Of a stretch of DNA of 64,000 nt, positions 12,022-23,829 are shown piece after piece. The first letter of the stretch is position 1, and each line of letters starts with the position of its first letter. Made by a program: the position numbers and the translations under genes. The notes under the pieces are model-generated. The model made no database searches. It was not told the DNA's origin and saw nothing but the letters and a program-made list of their open reading frames with translations. Source of the stretch: Symbiodinium natans (taxonomy: Eukaryota > Sar > Dinophyceae > Suessiales > Symbiodiniaceae); contig CAJNDS010002683.1 of NCBI GenBank assembly GCA_905221605.1, positions 101,001 to 165,000 on the forward strand, written 5' to 3'.

Positions 12022-13165
12022 TCAACGCACATCCTTGTCGGCGCGGGCCTCCACCAGCAACCGCACCACTTCAACATGGCCCTGAGCAACTGCGTGCATC
12101 AGGGCTGTTCTGCCGGTGTTGTCGGACAAGTCCTTCTCGGCGCCGGCCTCCACCAGCAATCGTGCGAATTCAACATGGCCCGCATCAGCTGCGACCATCA
12201 GGGGAGTGGTGCCATCCTTTGTGGCTGTGTCCTTGTCGGCGCTGGCCTCCACCAGCAGGAGCGCGATTTCAACATGGCCATTGCAAGCTGCGCAAAACAG
12301 GGCAGTGGCGCCCTCCTTATAAGTGGCTATCTCCTTGTCGGCGCAGGCCTCCACCAGCAATCGTGCGACCTCGACACGGCCATTGAAAGCTGCGACCATC
12401 AGGGCTGTGGTGCCGTGGTTGTTAGCTACGTTCTTGTCGGCACCGGCCTCCGCCAGCAATCGTGCGACTTCAACATGCCCCGCCACGGCTGCGAGCATCA
12501 GGGCTGTATCTCCATCGTTGTCGGCTACCTCCTTGTCGGCACCGGCCTCCAACAACCAACGCGCGACTTCCACGTGGCCCCTGGCCGCTGCGAACATCAG
12601 GGCTGTGTTACCATCGTTGCTGGTCACGCCCTTGTCAGCACCGGCCTCCACCAGTAATCGCGCGACTGCAACGTGGCCACGCTCAGATGCGCATAGAAGG
12701 GATGTGTGACCAGCTATGGCCACATTTGGGTCCAGGGGCAACTGCAGCATGGCCTCGACCTGGAGGTTTCCCCCAACTTAAGGGTCCTTGGGGTCCTCAC
12801 CACGGTATACGCAGTTCTTATTTCGGATTTCCGCCTAGCTGCGCCTAGCTGCACTGTTCTAGCTGTCACCCCGTCAACGAAACCCCTGCCTTGTCCACTG
12901 AGCCATTTCTGGCAGCATCCATGAGCTCGTCTGCTTCTGTCTGCGAAGTGCTGGAATACGAAAGTAGCACCAGTTGAAGGTCCTGGGGCGAGTCGAGCTT
13001 CTCAGCATCATCCAGGTTGCTGCCGTGGAGGATGAGCCTCTGCCTGAAGCGCGGAGGCAGGCCGTGCAGCTTGTGCAAGCGCTGCTTCATTCCCCTCACG
13101 CTGCTCACTTCCTCCACAAGCATGGCTGCCACCTCTTCACCAGAGAGTCTACGGATATGCAGCAT
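12022..13165 (-). CDS. Ubiquitin-like domain plus ankyrin-repeat protein, 2 exons
   Basis: Predicted intracellular protein-interaction protein of 337 residues. Exon 1 (13165-12890) encodes MLHIRRLSGEEVAAM followed by QRLILHGSNLDDAEKL and LQLVLL, spaced as in the ubiquitin fold (hydrophobic strand, LSGEEV turn, QRLI strand, closing LVL strand). Exon 2 (12759-12022) encodes seven ankyrin repeats of 33 residues with the pattern DGxTALMxAAxxGHVEVARLLVEAGADK. The two join as DAARNGSVDK/VEAMLQLPLDPN across a 130-bp intron (12760-12889) with a GC donor and AG/G acceptor. This architecture is repeatedly seen in dinoflagellate genomes; its cellular role is not known. The start is the ATG that opens the ubiquitin-like domain; the frame is open further upstream but without another ATG. 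It ends after ADKDVR with TGA at 12022-12024, in the middle of the usual repeat phase, so a further exon or a truncation is possible. The plus strand of exon 2 is open in all three frames, a side effect of its GC-rich codons. Confidence 0.9.
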
Positions 13166-13341
13166 CCTGCTCGGACGAAGCACCCTTGAGCTACAGCTAG
13201 ACAACGTGCAGCAATTCAGAGGAAGCCAAAATGCCTTCACAGCCAGATGCACAAGCTACATGCAGCATAGAAGAAGGAGCAGGAGCAGTAGAAAATACGA
13301 CTAGGTAGATTACTTGCCACATCGGTCTGGTCCCTCCAAAT

Positions 13342-13420
13342 GGGGGGGGGGGGGGGGGGGGGGGGGGGAGGGGGGGGGGGGGGGAGGCGGGGGGGGAGGC
13401 GGGGGGGAGGCGGGGGGGGG
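13342..13420 (+). repeat. G-rich tract: 27 G then GGGGGGGAGGC units
   Basis: A run of 27 G (13342-13368) followed by a slightly decayed GGGGGGGAGGC repeat. It lies upstream of the ankyrin gene (minus strand) by about 180 bases. Similar long G or C runs occur at 6629, 7727, 29040, 35958, 46653 and 62166. Confidence 0.85.
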
Positions 13421-13429
13421 TAACTGCGA

Positions 13430-16400
13430 CAGCCTTTGAGGTTTGAAGACGACCCGACAAATACTCCCGAACACTATAAATGTCTAGGCAAAGAAACCGC
13501 CTCCAAACCTCAAACCCTAGACCCTAAGACCCTGAGACCCTGGACCCTTATGACCCCTGATTGTACTTGAACCTCCGCACTCCGAAGTCCGAGTGCCTGG
13601 TCCTAGACTCGGAAGTAGGGTGGGCATTCGGGGACCCCAGGCGCAACCTCAACACCTCAACGCCATGAGCCCTAACACCCTGGGACGCCCTAAACTGGCC
13701 AAGGCAGAGCAGGCCTCGGAGGTAAATTCAATCTGGGCATACCTGCTGGCTTTACTTCTGAGGACCATGGGTGGTTCAAACAGAAAGTGGGAGTACCTCA
13801 GAGTGCCTCAATGAAACGGGGATGTAGTAGATCCCGAAGCCGCCCAAGGCCCATAGGCCGCATGAGGCTGGCAGCTTCATAATCGAGACACCGTAGGGCC
13901 CTTGCTCAGGGTTTTTCCAGTTTTGACAACTATGTAATCTGCAAGCTGCACCCAAATTGGGATCACCTTCCGGGTACTTGCTTATCTCGGAATCTCGCTT
14001 GCAGAAGGGCCAACCCACCAAGGGACCCAAAGAAGACCCAAAAATGTGAAGAGTGCATAACGGCCGCCAATACTGAAGTCTTCGTTCGGTCTCTGGCCGC
14101 ACGGATGCACTGGCAACATGGACTCAATCACCCTTCTGCCATGGATGCCTAATCCTTGCCACAGGCGACGTCTGTAACCCCGTGAGATTCCGGCACCAAA
14201 GGGTGAACGCACCGAGTGAGGCCCGTGATGCTTTCAAAGACTGAAGCCGGAAAGGCTCAGAGCAAGAAAAGACGGGTGCCCCACACGCGGGCCGAGGTTC
14301 CGTTTAAGAAGAAGAAGAAGAAGGAAAAAAAAAAAAACGCAGACACATGTGAAACGTTCTCCGTTCAAAAACACCTCAAAAACACCACGCAGGCCAAGTT
14401 TTTCAAAGGGTTCAAAGAGGCAATGAACAATTTCGGCTGCCAGCGAAGGACGAGAAGGACCCTTCGAACACACTGCTACCGGGTACCGAAGCCTTCAAAG
14501 TCGAGAAACGTCTCGCAGCGGCGTACATGCCGCTCGCCAAGAACAAGGCTTTGGGGCCATCAATCAAGCTTCACTTTGCCATCTTCGGTGCTGAGCAGAG
14601 GTCCCAAACAAAAATCATGGTAAGGTTAGCTGGAACAGCACATGGACCGTTCAACCTGCAAGTGGACTTCGGGGTGCAAACGCTTCACATGCAGTGTTTG
14701 GCATGAAGCCAAAGAATCCCCAAACCATGAACTTTAACCTCCACCCCCAGCCTCCCTAGGTCACAAGTCCTGCAGTTTGAGATTAATTAACAGGGATTCA
14801 CGGCACTGGGTTTAGGGTTTAGAGCAACTTAAGGTTACAAGTGTCCTAAGCACGACAACGGTCCGGAAACCTCCGACCCAAACCCCCGAACCGCACCTAT
14901 CGTTGTTGGTCAGCTGCCAGTTCGGGTGCGAAAACTCGAAGCACTTCCTGAAAAAGATGGGTGAATATCACAATATCATAAGGTTATACTACAATGGTAC
15001 GGTGCAGTTAACATAGCTAATAAGAAAAACACAATAGTCAAAGAGATAAGAATATAGCAAAATAATAACGTAAAAAAACATATGAATATATTCTCTTAAC
15101 AAACTGATTCATATTAATATCACCAAGATAGCACAAGTTATATGATTGCATTGTAATGATACTGTTGCACAATCATCTGAGAATATGTTTGCGAAAATAA
15201 GATTTGTATATTAACAAACTTATTCGAAAGATGTTAATCAAACAGTGCCTCTGGGGTTTGGGGATTAGGGTGCAGGCAACAGTGTTGGGTTGAGGCAGTT
15301 GGGGTTGAGGGCGTCACTTCGAGCTTTAAGCTTCCATTGAGTGTGAAGCCTAGGACTTGCTACACGCATCGCACCCCAGGCTTGAACCTAAGCTTTGCAG
15401 GTGCAGCTCACGCGGGAGAGTTGCAGGGATGTTGAGCTTGCGAGGCCTGATTGTATCACTTTGTGCTGGAACGCAGTCCTTTGGAGCCCAGCAGTGAACC
15501 CCACGCCACAAAACAACGACCACAAACCACGATACCCTAAAGAGGTACCGTATCAAGGCCCGGTCTCCCCATCCTGGGGAGCCTAAACCATGAACTCGCT
15601 AAGCCAGGAGGGGAGAAGTCCGAGCCAGGGGGATCATTCGGGTTAGGTTGCCCGGGCGGCTTGGTTTGCGTAGGATTTGCGGGCCTGTGTGCAGGGCTTG
15701 TGGAACCCACATTCATCAACGCAAAGAACTGCGGCAACAAGGGACGTCTCGGGCGGCGACTGGATATCTGTCGTGGGGTAAAACGCCTGATGAAACTTGA
15801 CGACGTACCTTAGATTTGGCAGCTTGGCTTTCGAGTTTGAGGCTTAAAGGGTGTACCTGAAACTCCATCTACCTACTATTTGACGGGGTTTTGACCTATT
15901 TTGGGAACCGTTACGAGCACAACCTACTGGTTTTATGAGGATTTGGGATTGCAAGTAATCGATTCGGGGCTGAGTGTGGAGTGAAGGTTTCGGATCTGGG
16001 GATGGCAATGGAGTGAGGCATGAGTCACGCTCAACCCTTGCACCACCCGACCACGCCTCCCACAGAAAAAAGAAAACAACAAGAAATTGGAAAGACGCGA
16101 GTTTTGGGCGTGTGTATATATATATATAGATATTGATATTTATTTATTTCTTTATAGGTTTCGAGGAATTTGCAGTCTGATAAGGCTTCGGGTTGAGCAC
16201 TCGGGGTTTAAAGCCAAAGTTCTGACCCTGAGCCCTGCACACCCACAGTCGTCTTGACCTTTGACCTTGTGTTCACGAGGCTCCCGGCGCAGTCTCAAAG
16301 TGCGCAAGGTCGTTGTAATTCTTGACATCGTTCCACAACTTGTGGGTGGTCACCTCGAGTCGGGTGAACCGCTGTCCTTGAGATTCCTTGAGAAGCCCTG

Positions 16401-19400
16401 GATGTCTGAAACCCTCCAGGCATATGGCAAGCCCAATGCCCTAAACCCTCTGTGAACCCAGATCTCCCACCTCCGCACCTCAACTCTCCTACACCTCGCA
16501 ACGCTACAGGCCTAGGCCTGCAATCCCAAATGTGGCGAGGTGCACAGCACTCCGGGGGCGCGGCAGGTGTCAAGTACGACGTGTACTTGGACGGGATGCA
16601 GGACTGGCGCAGCCGGATTCCGCTGGGCCAAGTCGGTTGCTAAACGGTGTTGCCTTAAGTCGGGTGACGTTGCAACATTGTGAAAGTTTAAAGAAGGCCG
16701 CAGCCCAGGCTGTACAAAAACCCCCTGAGCCCTAAACACTACTACACCACACCTTCCAGAGACGCAACGGCGTAACCCGTGAGCCGGACTGCCCAGCTAC
16801 CATCCGATCCCACGATGCTGATGACGCCGAAGCCTCGAACTCCGTGCCTTCAACGTGTCGGTTCTCGATTTGCCATCTTATTGGGTGCCCGAAAAACGAA
16901 ACAGGAAAAGAACAAAGAACCCTACTCAAGGGCCAAAACCCAAAAACTAACCCCAAAGCACCGAGGTCCATAACCCCCCCCCCCCAAAGCCCTGAACCCC
17001 TAACCCCCAAAGCCCGAAACCCCCGAAAACTCAGAAGTCTACCTGCAGGTGCTCTCCACCTTATATGCCCTACCCTATTGTTGGTGCACATGAAACTTTT
17101 ACTCCATCTAGGGATAGAAGGCCCGGGAGCCCGCGCCCCGTCGGACGCCAAAAAACGCTGGGCACCTCAGCAAAAGGGGAGCTGTGTGGGCTCCAAACTT
17201 CGCATTCCTAAAGTTATATTGGGCTGCCGTAGAAAGCCTTCAGGTTGAAGGGCTTTGGGCCGTTGCTTCTCGCCCCTCCTCCTTGAAAGCGCCCCTTCAG
17301 CGCAGCAGCGCAGCAGGGGGCCCCGACCATCCAGGCACTCAGGGCTCAACCTCGGCTTCGTCATCAGGGAACATGTGAGGGGGTTGAGGTGTTTGGGGGT
17401 TCATGGTTTCATGGTTTTAAGGGTTACAGGGTTCAGGGTTTTAGGGTTTTAGGGGTTTACGAGTTTGGGGTTTAGGGGTTTAGGAGTTTAGGGATTTGGG
17501 GACTTGGGCTCAGAGTTTACGGCCTTGTGTTTTCAAACGCTTGTTTCAAGGAAGCAACGCGACACCACCATGGCCAACAAGATGCCCGGGATTTCATTGA
17601 TCTCTATGCTGGGTTGGCACAAGTGCTCTATGCCTGTGGCATCTAATTCCCACGGAAAAAATCTGCCTCGCCTGATGAGTGGCATGCCACCTGCCAAGTG
17701 CATCTGCTCACAACACAGCCCCTTGCGGTCAGCCTTGGATTTCGCAAGTCAGGGCACTTCCTCACCCCTTTCATACCCCCCAAACTTGCGGACTTTGAAG
17801 GAAACCCCTCATTCCTGAGCGGCGTCCCGGAGATCGACGGCAGCCATTAGAGAACCAAAGAACCAAACAGAGTGCCACAGGTGTCCTGGATCTCTATAAA
17901 GCTGCAGAGAGGAAGTTGAAATTAGGGGTTTGGGCATCGGGCTTGACAGTTCAGAAACTTTTTTGGAGGGGCTCTAGGGATTTTCGGCTGAGGGTTTGCA
18001 AGAGATTTGTGGGTGAGGGTTGGCAGAGAATTAGGACTTGAGGGTGTTGGGGCTTCGGGGCTAGATTCTAAGTCTGAAGGTTTTGCACCCTTCCTTAAAG
18101 ACCTCAGATGTTTTAAGGTTGCGGGCTCACCAGCGCAGGGATTCAGAGTTGGGTGGCAAGGTGCTTGTGACGAGCGGCATGCTATGAGCGCCGGCTGCTT
18201 TAGAACTTAAGAAGGAGCCGTCGCGGTCCAAATATCTGCTCGCAGGCCCAGGGCCATGGCTTCACAAGCTGCTTTGACAGTTCTTCTTGAAGCCTTGGAG
18301 GGTCTGGAGATTTGAATTGATCGTTAACCCCAAGCCTTTTGTTCTGATCCAAACCCTGAAATCCACGAATCGATAGCCCTAAGACCTAAGCACAAAACCT
18401 CTGAAACATGCCTTTTCTACATCCACCTACACTCAAAAAGTCAATAAGTGAAAACCCATAAGATGTATAACAAGCAAACACATACGATCCAAAAAGGTCC
18501 ATGACCTGGTTGGGGACGCAAAAAAAGCCCTAAACCCGGAGGCCCTCAGCCGCGTGGCTCGTTGTCGCCGAAGGAGCCCAGCAGCTCGGAGATGATCAGA
18601 TCCGCCTCAGGGGTTCTCAGCATATGCTTAGTTAGGGTTTTGGGGGTTGAGGTTCAGGGGCAAGGGTCTTGGGGTTTCCCGTTATTTCTTAAGATCCTTG
18701 GCGGCGTATGGACAGGGTACCTTGAATCTTTTAAACACGCCTAGTTAGGGCCTAGTTCCAATGGCGGCACAAAGACGGGCTGGCAACAACACAAATGCAT
18801 CACACGATATCATAATAAGGGTACCTTGTGTAAGGCCCTTCGGATTGTCGTCATGCTCGGCGAAAGCTGCAAAGACACCTCCTTTTCCGCACCACGTGCA
18901 TGAGGGGTAGAGGGTTTGGCGCCGGGGTCTGTACAGAGCGGATTTGGAGATGTTCGCCTTGGGCGACGGCCTCGCAAAACTGAACAACTTTCCTTTCCCG
19001 GCACCGCTGTGCCCGCTCAGGGCACCACGATCCAAGCCTCGGGACCAGCCAGCGCAGTGTCTGCGCCACTGCTCCGGCCAGTGCTGCTTGGGTGTATAAG
19101 GGTTTGTCAGGCACGAACCCATTGCCGCAGCAAGGGCCCTGCCAACCAGCTCCGAGGAGCCAAAACTCAACGAATTCTGTATCGTCGAAGGCCCTTCAGG
19201 CCCCACTAAACGGTTCCATCCGAAGAAGGAAGAAAATCTGCCACCTCTTTAGGACGAAGGGCAGGCTGCAGCAGCTTAGACCCCCATAGTCTTGGCGTTC
19301 GCTCCCTCATCCTTCTCTGCCTGACATGCTTGCATACGCTTGCGCACGAAAAACCGGCAAGGCTGAATGCCTGAAACATGCTCAGAACCCTGACATGTTG

Positions 19401-19600
19401 GCAAGGCAACACCTCTAACCCTCAATCGGAGTCCCTACTAAACTACAGCTGCCAGGTCTGCCGGTGTCCTTGGACTTCTCGAGATTGATCAAATCAGGCT
19501 GCTCTGGGCTCAGCCCCTGGCAGGGCAACTACCAGTGCTCTCAGCTTTGGGGATTGGGGGGCAGGGGTTTGACTGCAAAACTAAGGCTCCTAAAGCTACT
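13430..19600. other. Intergenic, no convincing gene
   Basis: Telomere-like litter (17400-17500 is dense), an AT-rich island near 15 kb, a short TA tract near 16115. A minus-strand stretch around 16740-16860 (IENRHVEGTEFEASASSASW) looks faintly coding. Nothing else supported. Confidence 0.45.
14930..15245. other. AT-rich island
   Basis: About 300 bases with far lower GC than the surroundings and no frame, tRNA or repeat that I can recognise. A similar smaller island is at 3410-3535. Possibly an old insertion; an organelle origin cannot be shown by eye. Confidence 0.4.
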
Positions 19601-19601
19601 C

Positions 19602-22600
19602 CTAGCAGCTTGGCCCTACGGGGTACCACTCGTTCAACATCTTCAGCCAGTTCTTCCTCACCTGCCACCCTAAAAGAGTGACAGTAGGTGGCCATGATGG
19701 CAACCATGTGTGCCAAATATCTAAGAAAGAGAAACTTCTGCGTGTCCGGAGCTGTACCCGTCGCGCCTCGCCGTCCTCCTCCTCAGCAGGGAGGCTGTCC
19801 AGCAGCTGCAGTTCCTCCTGCGTGAAGAGGAAGCGCATGGCCTGCAATTTGCACGGAACTTTTTGCTTGGGTCTTCTCTTGAGAGAGGACCCTTGTGCCA
19901 AGATATCTTGCCCCACACCTTCCGGATGATGGCCAGGGAAGCCATGAAGAAAGGGAACACAACGGAAGTCTCCTCAGGGCAATGCCACATTCAACAAACA
20001 GATTCGCAAACACACGACATTCAACAAACACGAAAGCACAGTCAACACCACAGCCACAAACAACAAACACGAAAGACGGATTACAAACAGGGAGAGCGTA
20101 CTCAACAAACACAGAGGCAACACTCCCGCACCATTCCCGACGTGATCAACCGCACGATCGGAACGTCACTGCCCGAACCGCTGGTCATAGTTACCGCTTG
20201 AAAACGCCAAATTCAGCAAAAGAGGAAAGAAAACACCAACGGCGTGACCCGAGAATCACTGCTCAAAACCGTTAGTCAATTCAATGTTCGCAAAACCGCT
20301 TACAACGAACGCGAAAGCCACATTCAGCAAACAACGAAAGCAGACATCACAAGCCGCACGATCGGGAATGTCACTGCCCAACACGCGCACCAAATTCACT
20401 GGTATCTGGACCCTGCAGTATTCGATAGGCTTCCAGGTACAAAGACAAGAAGAATCGGATAGGTTTCGAACAAATTCAGCAAACGCAAGTGCCTCATTCG
20501 ACAAATGCAGAACTCACATTCAACGCCCACATGAAGATGCTGGCATGTGCAGACGGGAGTGCTTGAGGCCGTTGGAGAAGTCAATGTTTAAAAAAGGCCA
20601 GTCAACAAACGCAAAAGCCAAACGCAAAAGCATAGTAGTAACAAGGCACTTGATTCAGTACTTCAATGATTCACTGCCATGCAGCATTCAACAAACGCAA
20701 AAGCCGCATTCAGCATATGCCCACATGCTGACGTTTCACGTGCAAACCGGATTTTTGAGGCCCGAGCGTCTCTGTCCGAACCCGAGAAACAGCCAACAAC
20801 GTTTTAAATGCTGACGTTTGCATATGCAGAGAGTTTGTTGCTAAAAAGGCTCGTTTTGAACGGCTAGTTGTTGCATGTGGCCCTCGTGTCTGTTGCTGTG
20901 GCTTTCGTGTTTTTTCTAACTGCAGCCGTCCTGTTGGTTGAATGTGTGACCTTTGGTGCTGTCTATTGACGTATGATGTTGTTTGTTGATTGTGGCCTTC
21001 GTTTGTTGAACTTGTGTACTCCCCTCCTTGATGGCTTTGAGGCCATACAGGATGCCCAGGCACACCACCTGGCGAGAGACAATTAGCAACTGTATCCTAA
21101 AAGGCCTCTACTCCAGGCTCTAGACAAACAAACCCAACCCCAATCTTTTCAAAGCCACTCTGCCTGCACCATGGTGTAGAGGTGCACGCGGCGGATGGGC
21201 AGCTTCTGGATGTAGTGGTACTGCGGGTACTTGGCCGGGTCCCAGATAAGCCACAGGAAGAGGCGATCGAAAAGGTTGTTGCCGGTCAAGCTTGCGATGC
21301 CCATGTAGAAGAACACGCCCTGCAGCACGGCCCGTGGCAGGAACTTCAGCGCCGGCGCCAGGAAGAGCGCACATCCGATGAGCACATGGATCAGAAAGTT
21401 CGTCGCACGCTGCTCCACGACCTTGCTCGGCACCTTGCGCTCGCCCTCCGGCAGCTGCTTCACCTCATAGGTGGTCAGCGAGATCACGTGCGTGATGCTG
21501 GGCACTGTCGAGGCCACCGACAAAGGCAGGCCCAATACAGCGCAGACGGGCAGCGTCAAAGCTCCCCTGACAAACCTTAGAGAAATGTCTTTGGCAGCCC
21601 TTGCAAAAACATGAACTCTCTGACCCTGAAAAGGGAACCTGCTACAAAAGTAAAATGATTCTTGTAAGAGCTGGTCAGTAAGCAGATCCAAATGATAGCC
21701 TGGCCCCTTCTGCAGGTTGTTGGAAGGCCTGTTCACGATCACCGACGTGAGGTTCTGGTCCAGGTAACCCAGCACGGCGAAACCAATTGCCTAGACCCAA
21801 GAGCAACCCAGGAACTATAAAAGGGTAATTACCACTTTGGTGCTTATAAGGGAAGCTAAACTTAAAACGCTAAAAAATGATAAGGCCTGCTTTGCAGTCT
21901 AGGTTGCTGGCAGTATCGCGTAAGCGATGGCCCAGGCCGGGAAGTCGCGCTCGATGCCCATGGGATTCACGACCCAGGGCCGCTTGCTGCCATCCGACAA
22001 GACGAGGTTCGGGGAGAAGTCCGCGTCGACGCTCAGCATCCTCAGGTTCGTGTCGCTGGAGTAGATCGCTGCCAGGGCCGAGGCTGTGACCAGGGAGATG
22101 GTCACTGCGAAGTTGGCCATGAGGTTGCGGATGGGCCGGAGCAGCCAAGGCGTGCGGCGGAAGTGGGACAGGTAGGTCGCCAAACCAAAAGTGTACATGA
22201 AGAGCAGGGCCTCGACACATTTCAACAAACTTGGCAAATTTTAAAAGATGCCACAGTCGGGGACCCGGAAACGTGCACACCCTAAGAGCAGGGCCTCGAA
22301 CATGGCACTGGTCAGGCTCATCTTGTTCTCCGAGAAGTTCTCGATGATAGGCCTGCGCCCCGGAATGGTCAACAACGGTTGATTGGGCACGCCACGGTGT
22401 TTCAATTGGGCCGTCTACACTCGCTGACCTATCTTCGTGCAGAACAAAAAACACACGGTTAGATTCGGATAGGTTCGTTCGAGAAGATGGCATCTTCACC
22501 TTCATGCGGCAGGTCTATCATAGCCCAGGACTAACATCACCGCCCAATCTCATGGACATGAATATCGTGCAGGAGTCAATGCTCTGCGGTAGCCCCTTGC

Positions 22601-23342
22601 TGCAAATTTCTGCACAAACAACACAACACTCGCAATGCTCACGAGCTGCGGGCCTAACTCCGTCGATGATAAAGATCAAAGAAATCAGCCCCGCGAAGAT
22701 GTCTTCCGAGAACATGGTCACATGCTTCATGAGAGCACAAAGGTCGAAGACCGCGACCAAAATGGTGAAGAGCGAGCACCACATGCAAACCCAGAAGTAG
22801 AAGGGCATGAACTCCACATCGGCACCCACAGCCATGTCATACACCACGAGGGTGTAAGCCAGGAAAGGACCGGTCGCTCCGAGGATGGACAAGGGCTGCC
22901 CTGCGAAGGTGGAGAAGATCATGCCAGAGACGGCTGTCGACATAATCATTTCCAGCACTCCGAACTGGCCATTGGTGCCGTCCAAGAAGCGGCTTCCGAA
23001 GGTGATGGCGGGCGCCAAAGCTGCGATGAAGAGGTAGAGAATGGACGACAACGATTTTTGGAAGTTCTCCGGCTTGAACGCATCCGTCCAGTCGCTCGCG
23101 TAAAGCGGCAGCCGCCTACGCAAGTCCAGCCTCAGGCCTCCAGCAATTTTCCCAGTAAACTCCAAGGGCCCGTAATCCTTCTTGGCCGTGTGGTTGATAT
23201 AGCCGGACTGGTTGCGGATCACTGCCTCGGCCTCGGACATGGCTGCGATGCTCAGGGGGCCTGTGGTGGGGCGGATGTTCGCGTCTCGAGCCACTGCGTG
23301 CCTTGCATCGCGGCGTGCCCTGTACCAGTGCAACGCATACAT
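19602..23342 (-). CDS. SLC4-family bicarbonate/anion transporter, 8 exons
   Basis: Polytopic membrane protein of the SLC4 (anion exchanger / Na-bicarbonate cotransporter) family, which moves HCO3- across the plasma membrane; in an alga a role in inorganic-carbon uptake or pH control is inference. Exons (minus, high to low): 23342-22654, 22352-22295, 22210-21908, 21790-21684, 21575-21164, 21068-21027, 19972-19919, 19841-19602; the joined frame is open for about 634 codons. Recognisable family segments: the PAITFG motif (residues 111-116) in the first membrane helix, GQPLSILGATGPF (148-160), DQNLTSVIVNR (361-371), KGPGYHLDL (378-386), GLPLSVASTV and the terminal FTQEELQLLDS. Segments rich in hydrophobic residues at about 98-116, 128-147, 150-168, 183-205, 215-228 and later fit the usual 10-14 helices. 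The large cytosolic N-terminal domain of animal SLC4 proteins is nearly absent. The start is the first in-frame ATG (23342); an upstream exon joined at an AG before it is possible. The C-terminus after EEEDGEARR is unconserved and could be spliced differently. Confidence 0.93.
19973..21026 (-). repeat. 1,054-bp SLC4 intron filled with a minisatellite
   Basis: Sixth reconstructed intron of the SLC4 gene, between ...LKAIK and ETSVVFPFF; GA donor, AG/G acceptor. From about 19988 to 20720 it carries many degenerate plus-strand copies of a unit like CATTCAACAAACGCGAAAGC, plus two copies of a longer block around CCGCACGATCGG (near 20152 and 20357). From about 20825 to 21015 related copies appear in the opposite orientation (GTTTGTTGAATGTG type). 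The two ends of the intron RNA could therefore pair. Confidence 0.8.
21576..21683 (-). other. 108-bp SLC4 intron that is open in frame
   Basis: The intron (GC donor, CTAAG/G acceptor) is a multiple of three long and has no stop, so the two exons also read straight through it. It is called as an intron because family alignment passes directly from YHLDL to FVRGALTLPV and the extra 36 residues interrupt a membrane helix region. Confidence 0.75.
22200..22299 (-). repeat. 16-bp direct repeat pair at intron ends
   Basis: Two identical 16-base copies (plus-strand reading AAGAGCAGGGCCTCGA) at 22200-22215 and 22284-22299, spaced exactly one intron length (84 bp) apart. They contain both the donor and the acceptor of the intron between them. 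Such duplications are expected when an intron is created by insertion or by tandem duplication of an AG/G site. Confidence 0.9.
22211..22294 (-). other. 84-bp SLC4 intron bounded by direct repeats
   Basis: Second reconstructed intron of the SLC4 gene. Read on the minus strand it begins GCCCTG and ends TCGAG, with the next exon starting GCC. The 16 bases at 22284-22299 recur exactly at 22200-22215, one at each splice junction, so the splice point could slide through the repeat without changing the mRNA. Confidence 0.8.
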
Positions 23343-23717
23343 GTGCCGTACACCAGGCCCTGGCACGGGGACGCTGGCAGCTCATGCGCGTGGAAGGCTT
23401 TTAAGGCAATACGTGTTCCTGGACTTCAGGGCTATAGGGCTTTGGGTGCAGGGGTTCAAGGAGTGTGAGCCCGGCACAAACCCGGTTTGAGCTTGTCCCT
23501 CACCACCCCGTACCCCTTGCCTTGCGGGGAGCATCCCAAAAGCGCATATCTTCGCCGATCACCTGGCAAGACGAGGTTGGGATGTAAGCTATAGGGCCTA
23601 AGCCCCAAATCCACCCACGTTCCGCATCTTTCCCCCCCCGGCCCCCCTAGAGTCTCTAGAGGAGGCTGAGGTGCGCATTGTTGTTCATGCCGAACAATCT
23701 GGCTTTGCATGGAGCGA

Positions 23718-23829
23718 GAGTGAGAGAGAGAGAGAGAGAGGGAGGGGGGAAGAAAAAAAGAAAGAGAGAGAGAGAGAGCACGGAGGAGGGAGGGAAGGAG
23801 GAAAGGAGGGAGAGAGAGAGAGAGAGATT
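23718..23829 (+). repeat. GA microsatellite
   Basis: About 110 bases of mostly GAGAGA with GGAGGG and GAAAAAAAG interruptions. It lies about 380 bases upstream of the SLC4 start. Confidence 0.85.

Noticed and set aside
11937-12709. Several plus-strand frames of 128-193 codons
   Set aside because: Antisense shadows of the ankyrin exon; GC-rich codons remove stops from the other strand.
18745-19206. Walker A-like GHSGAGKGK in a minus-strand frame
   Set aside because: The lysine is not followed by Ser or Thr, no Walker B or ABC signature follows, and a second frame is equally open.
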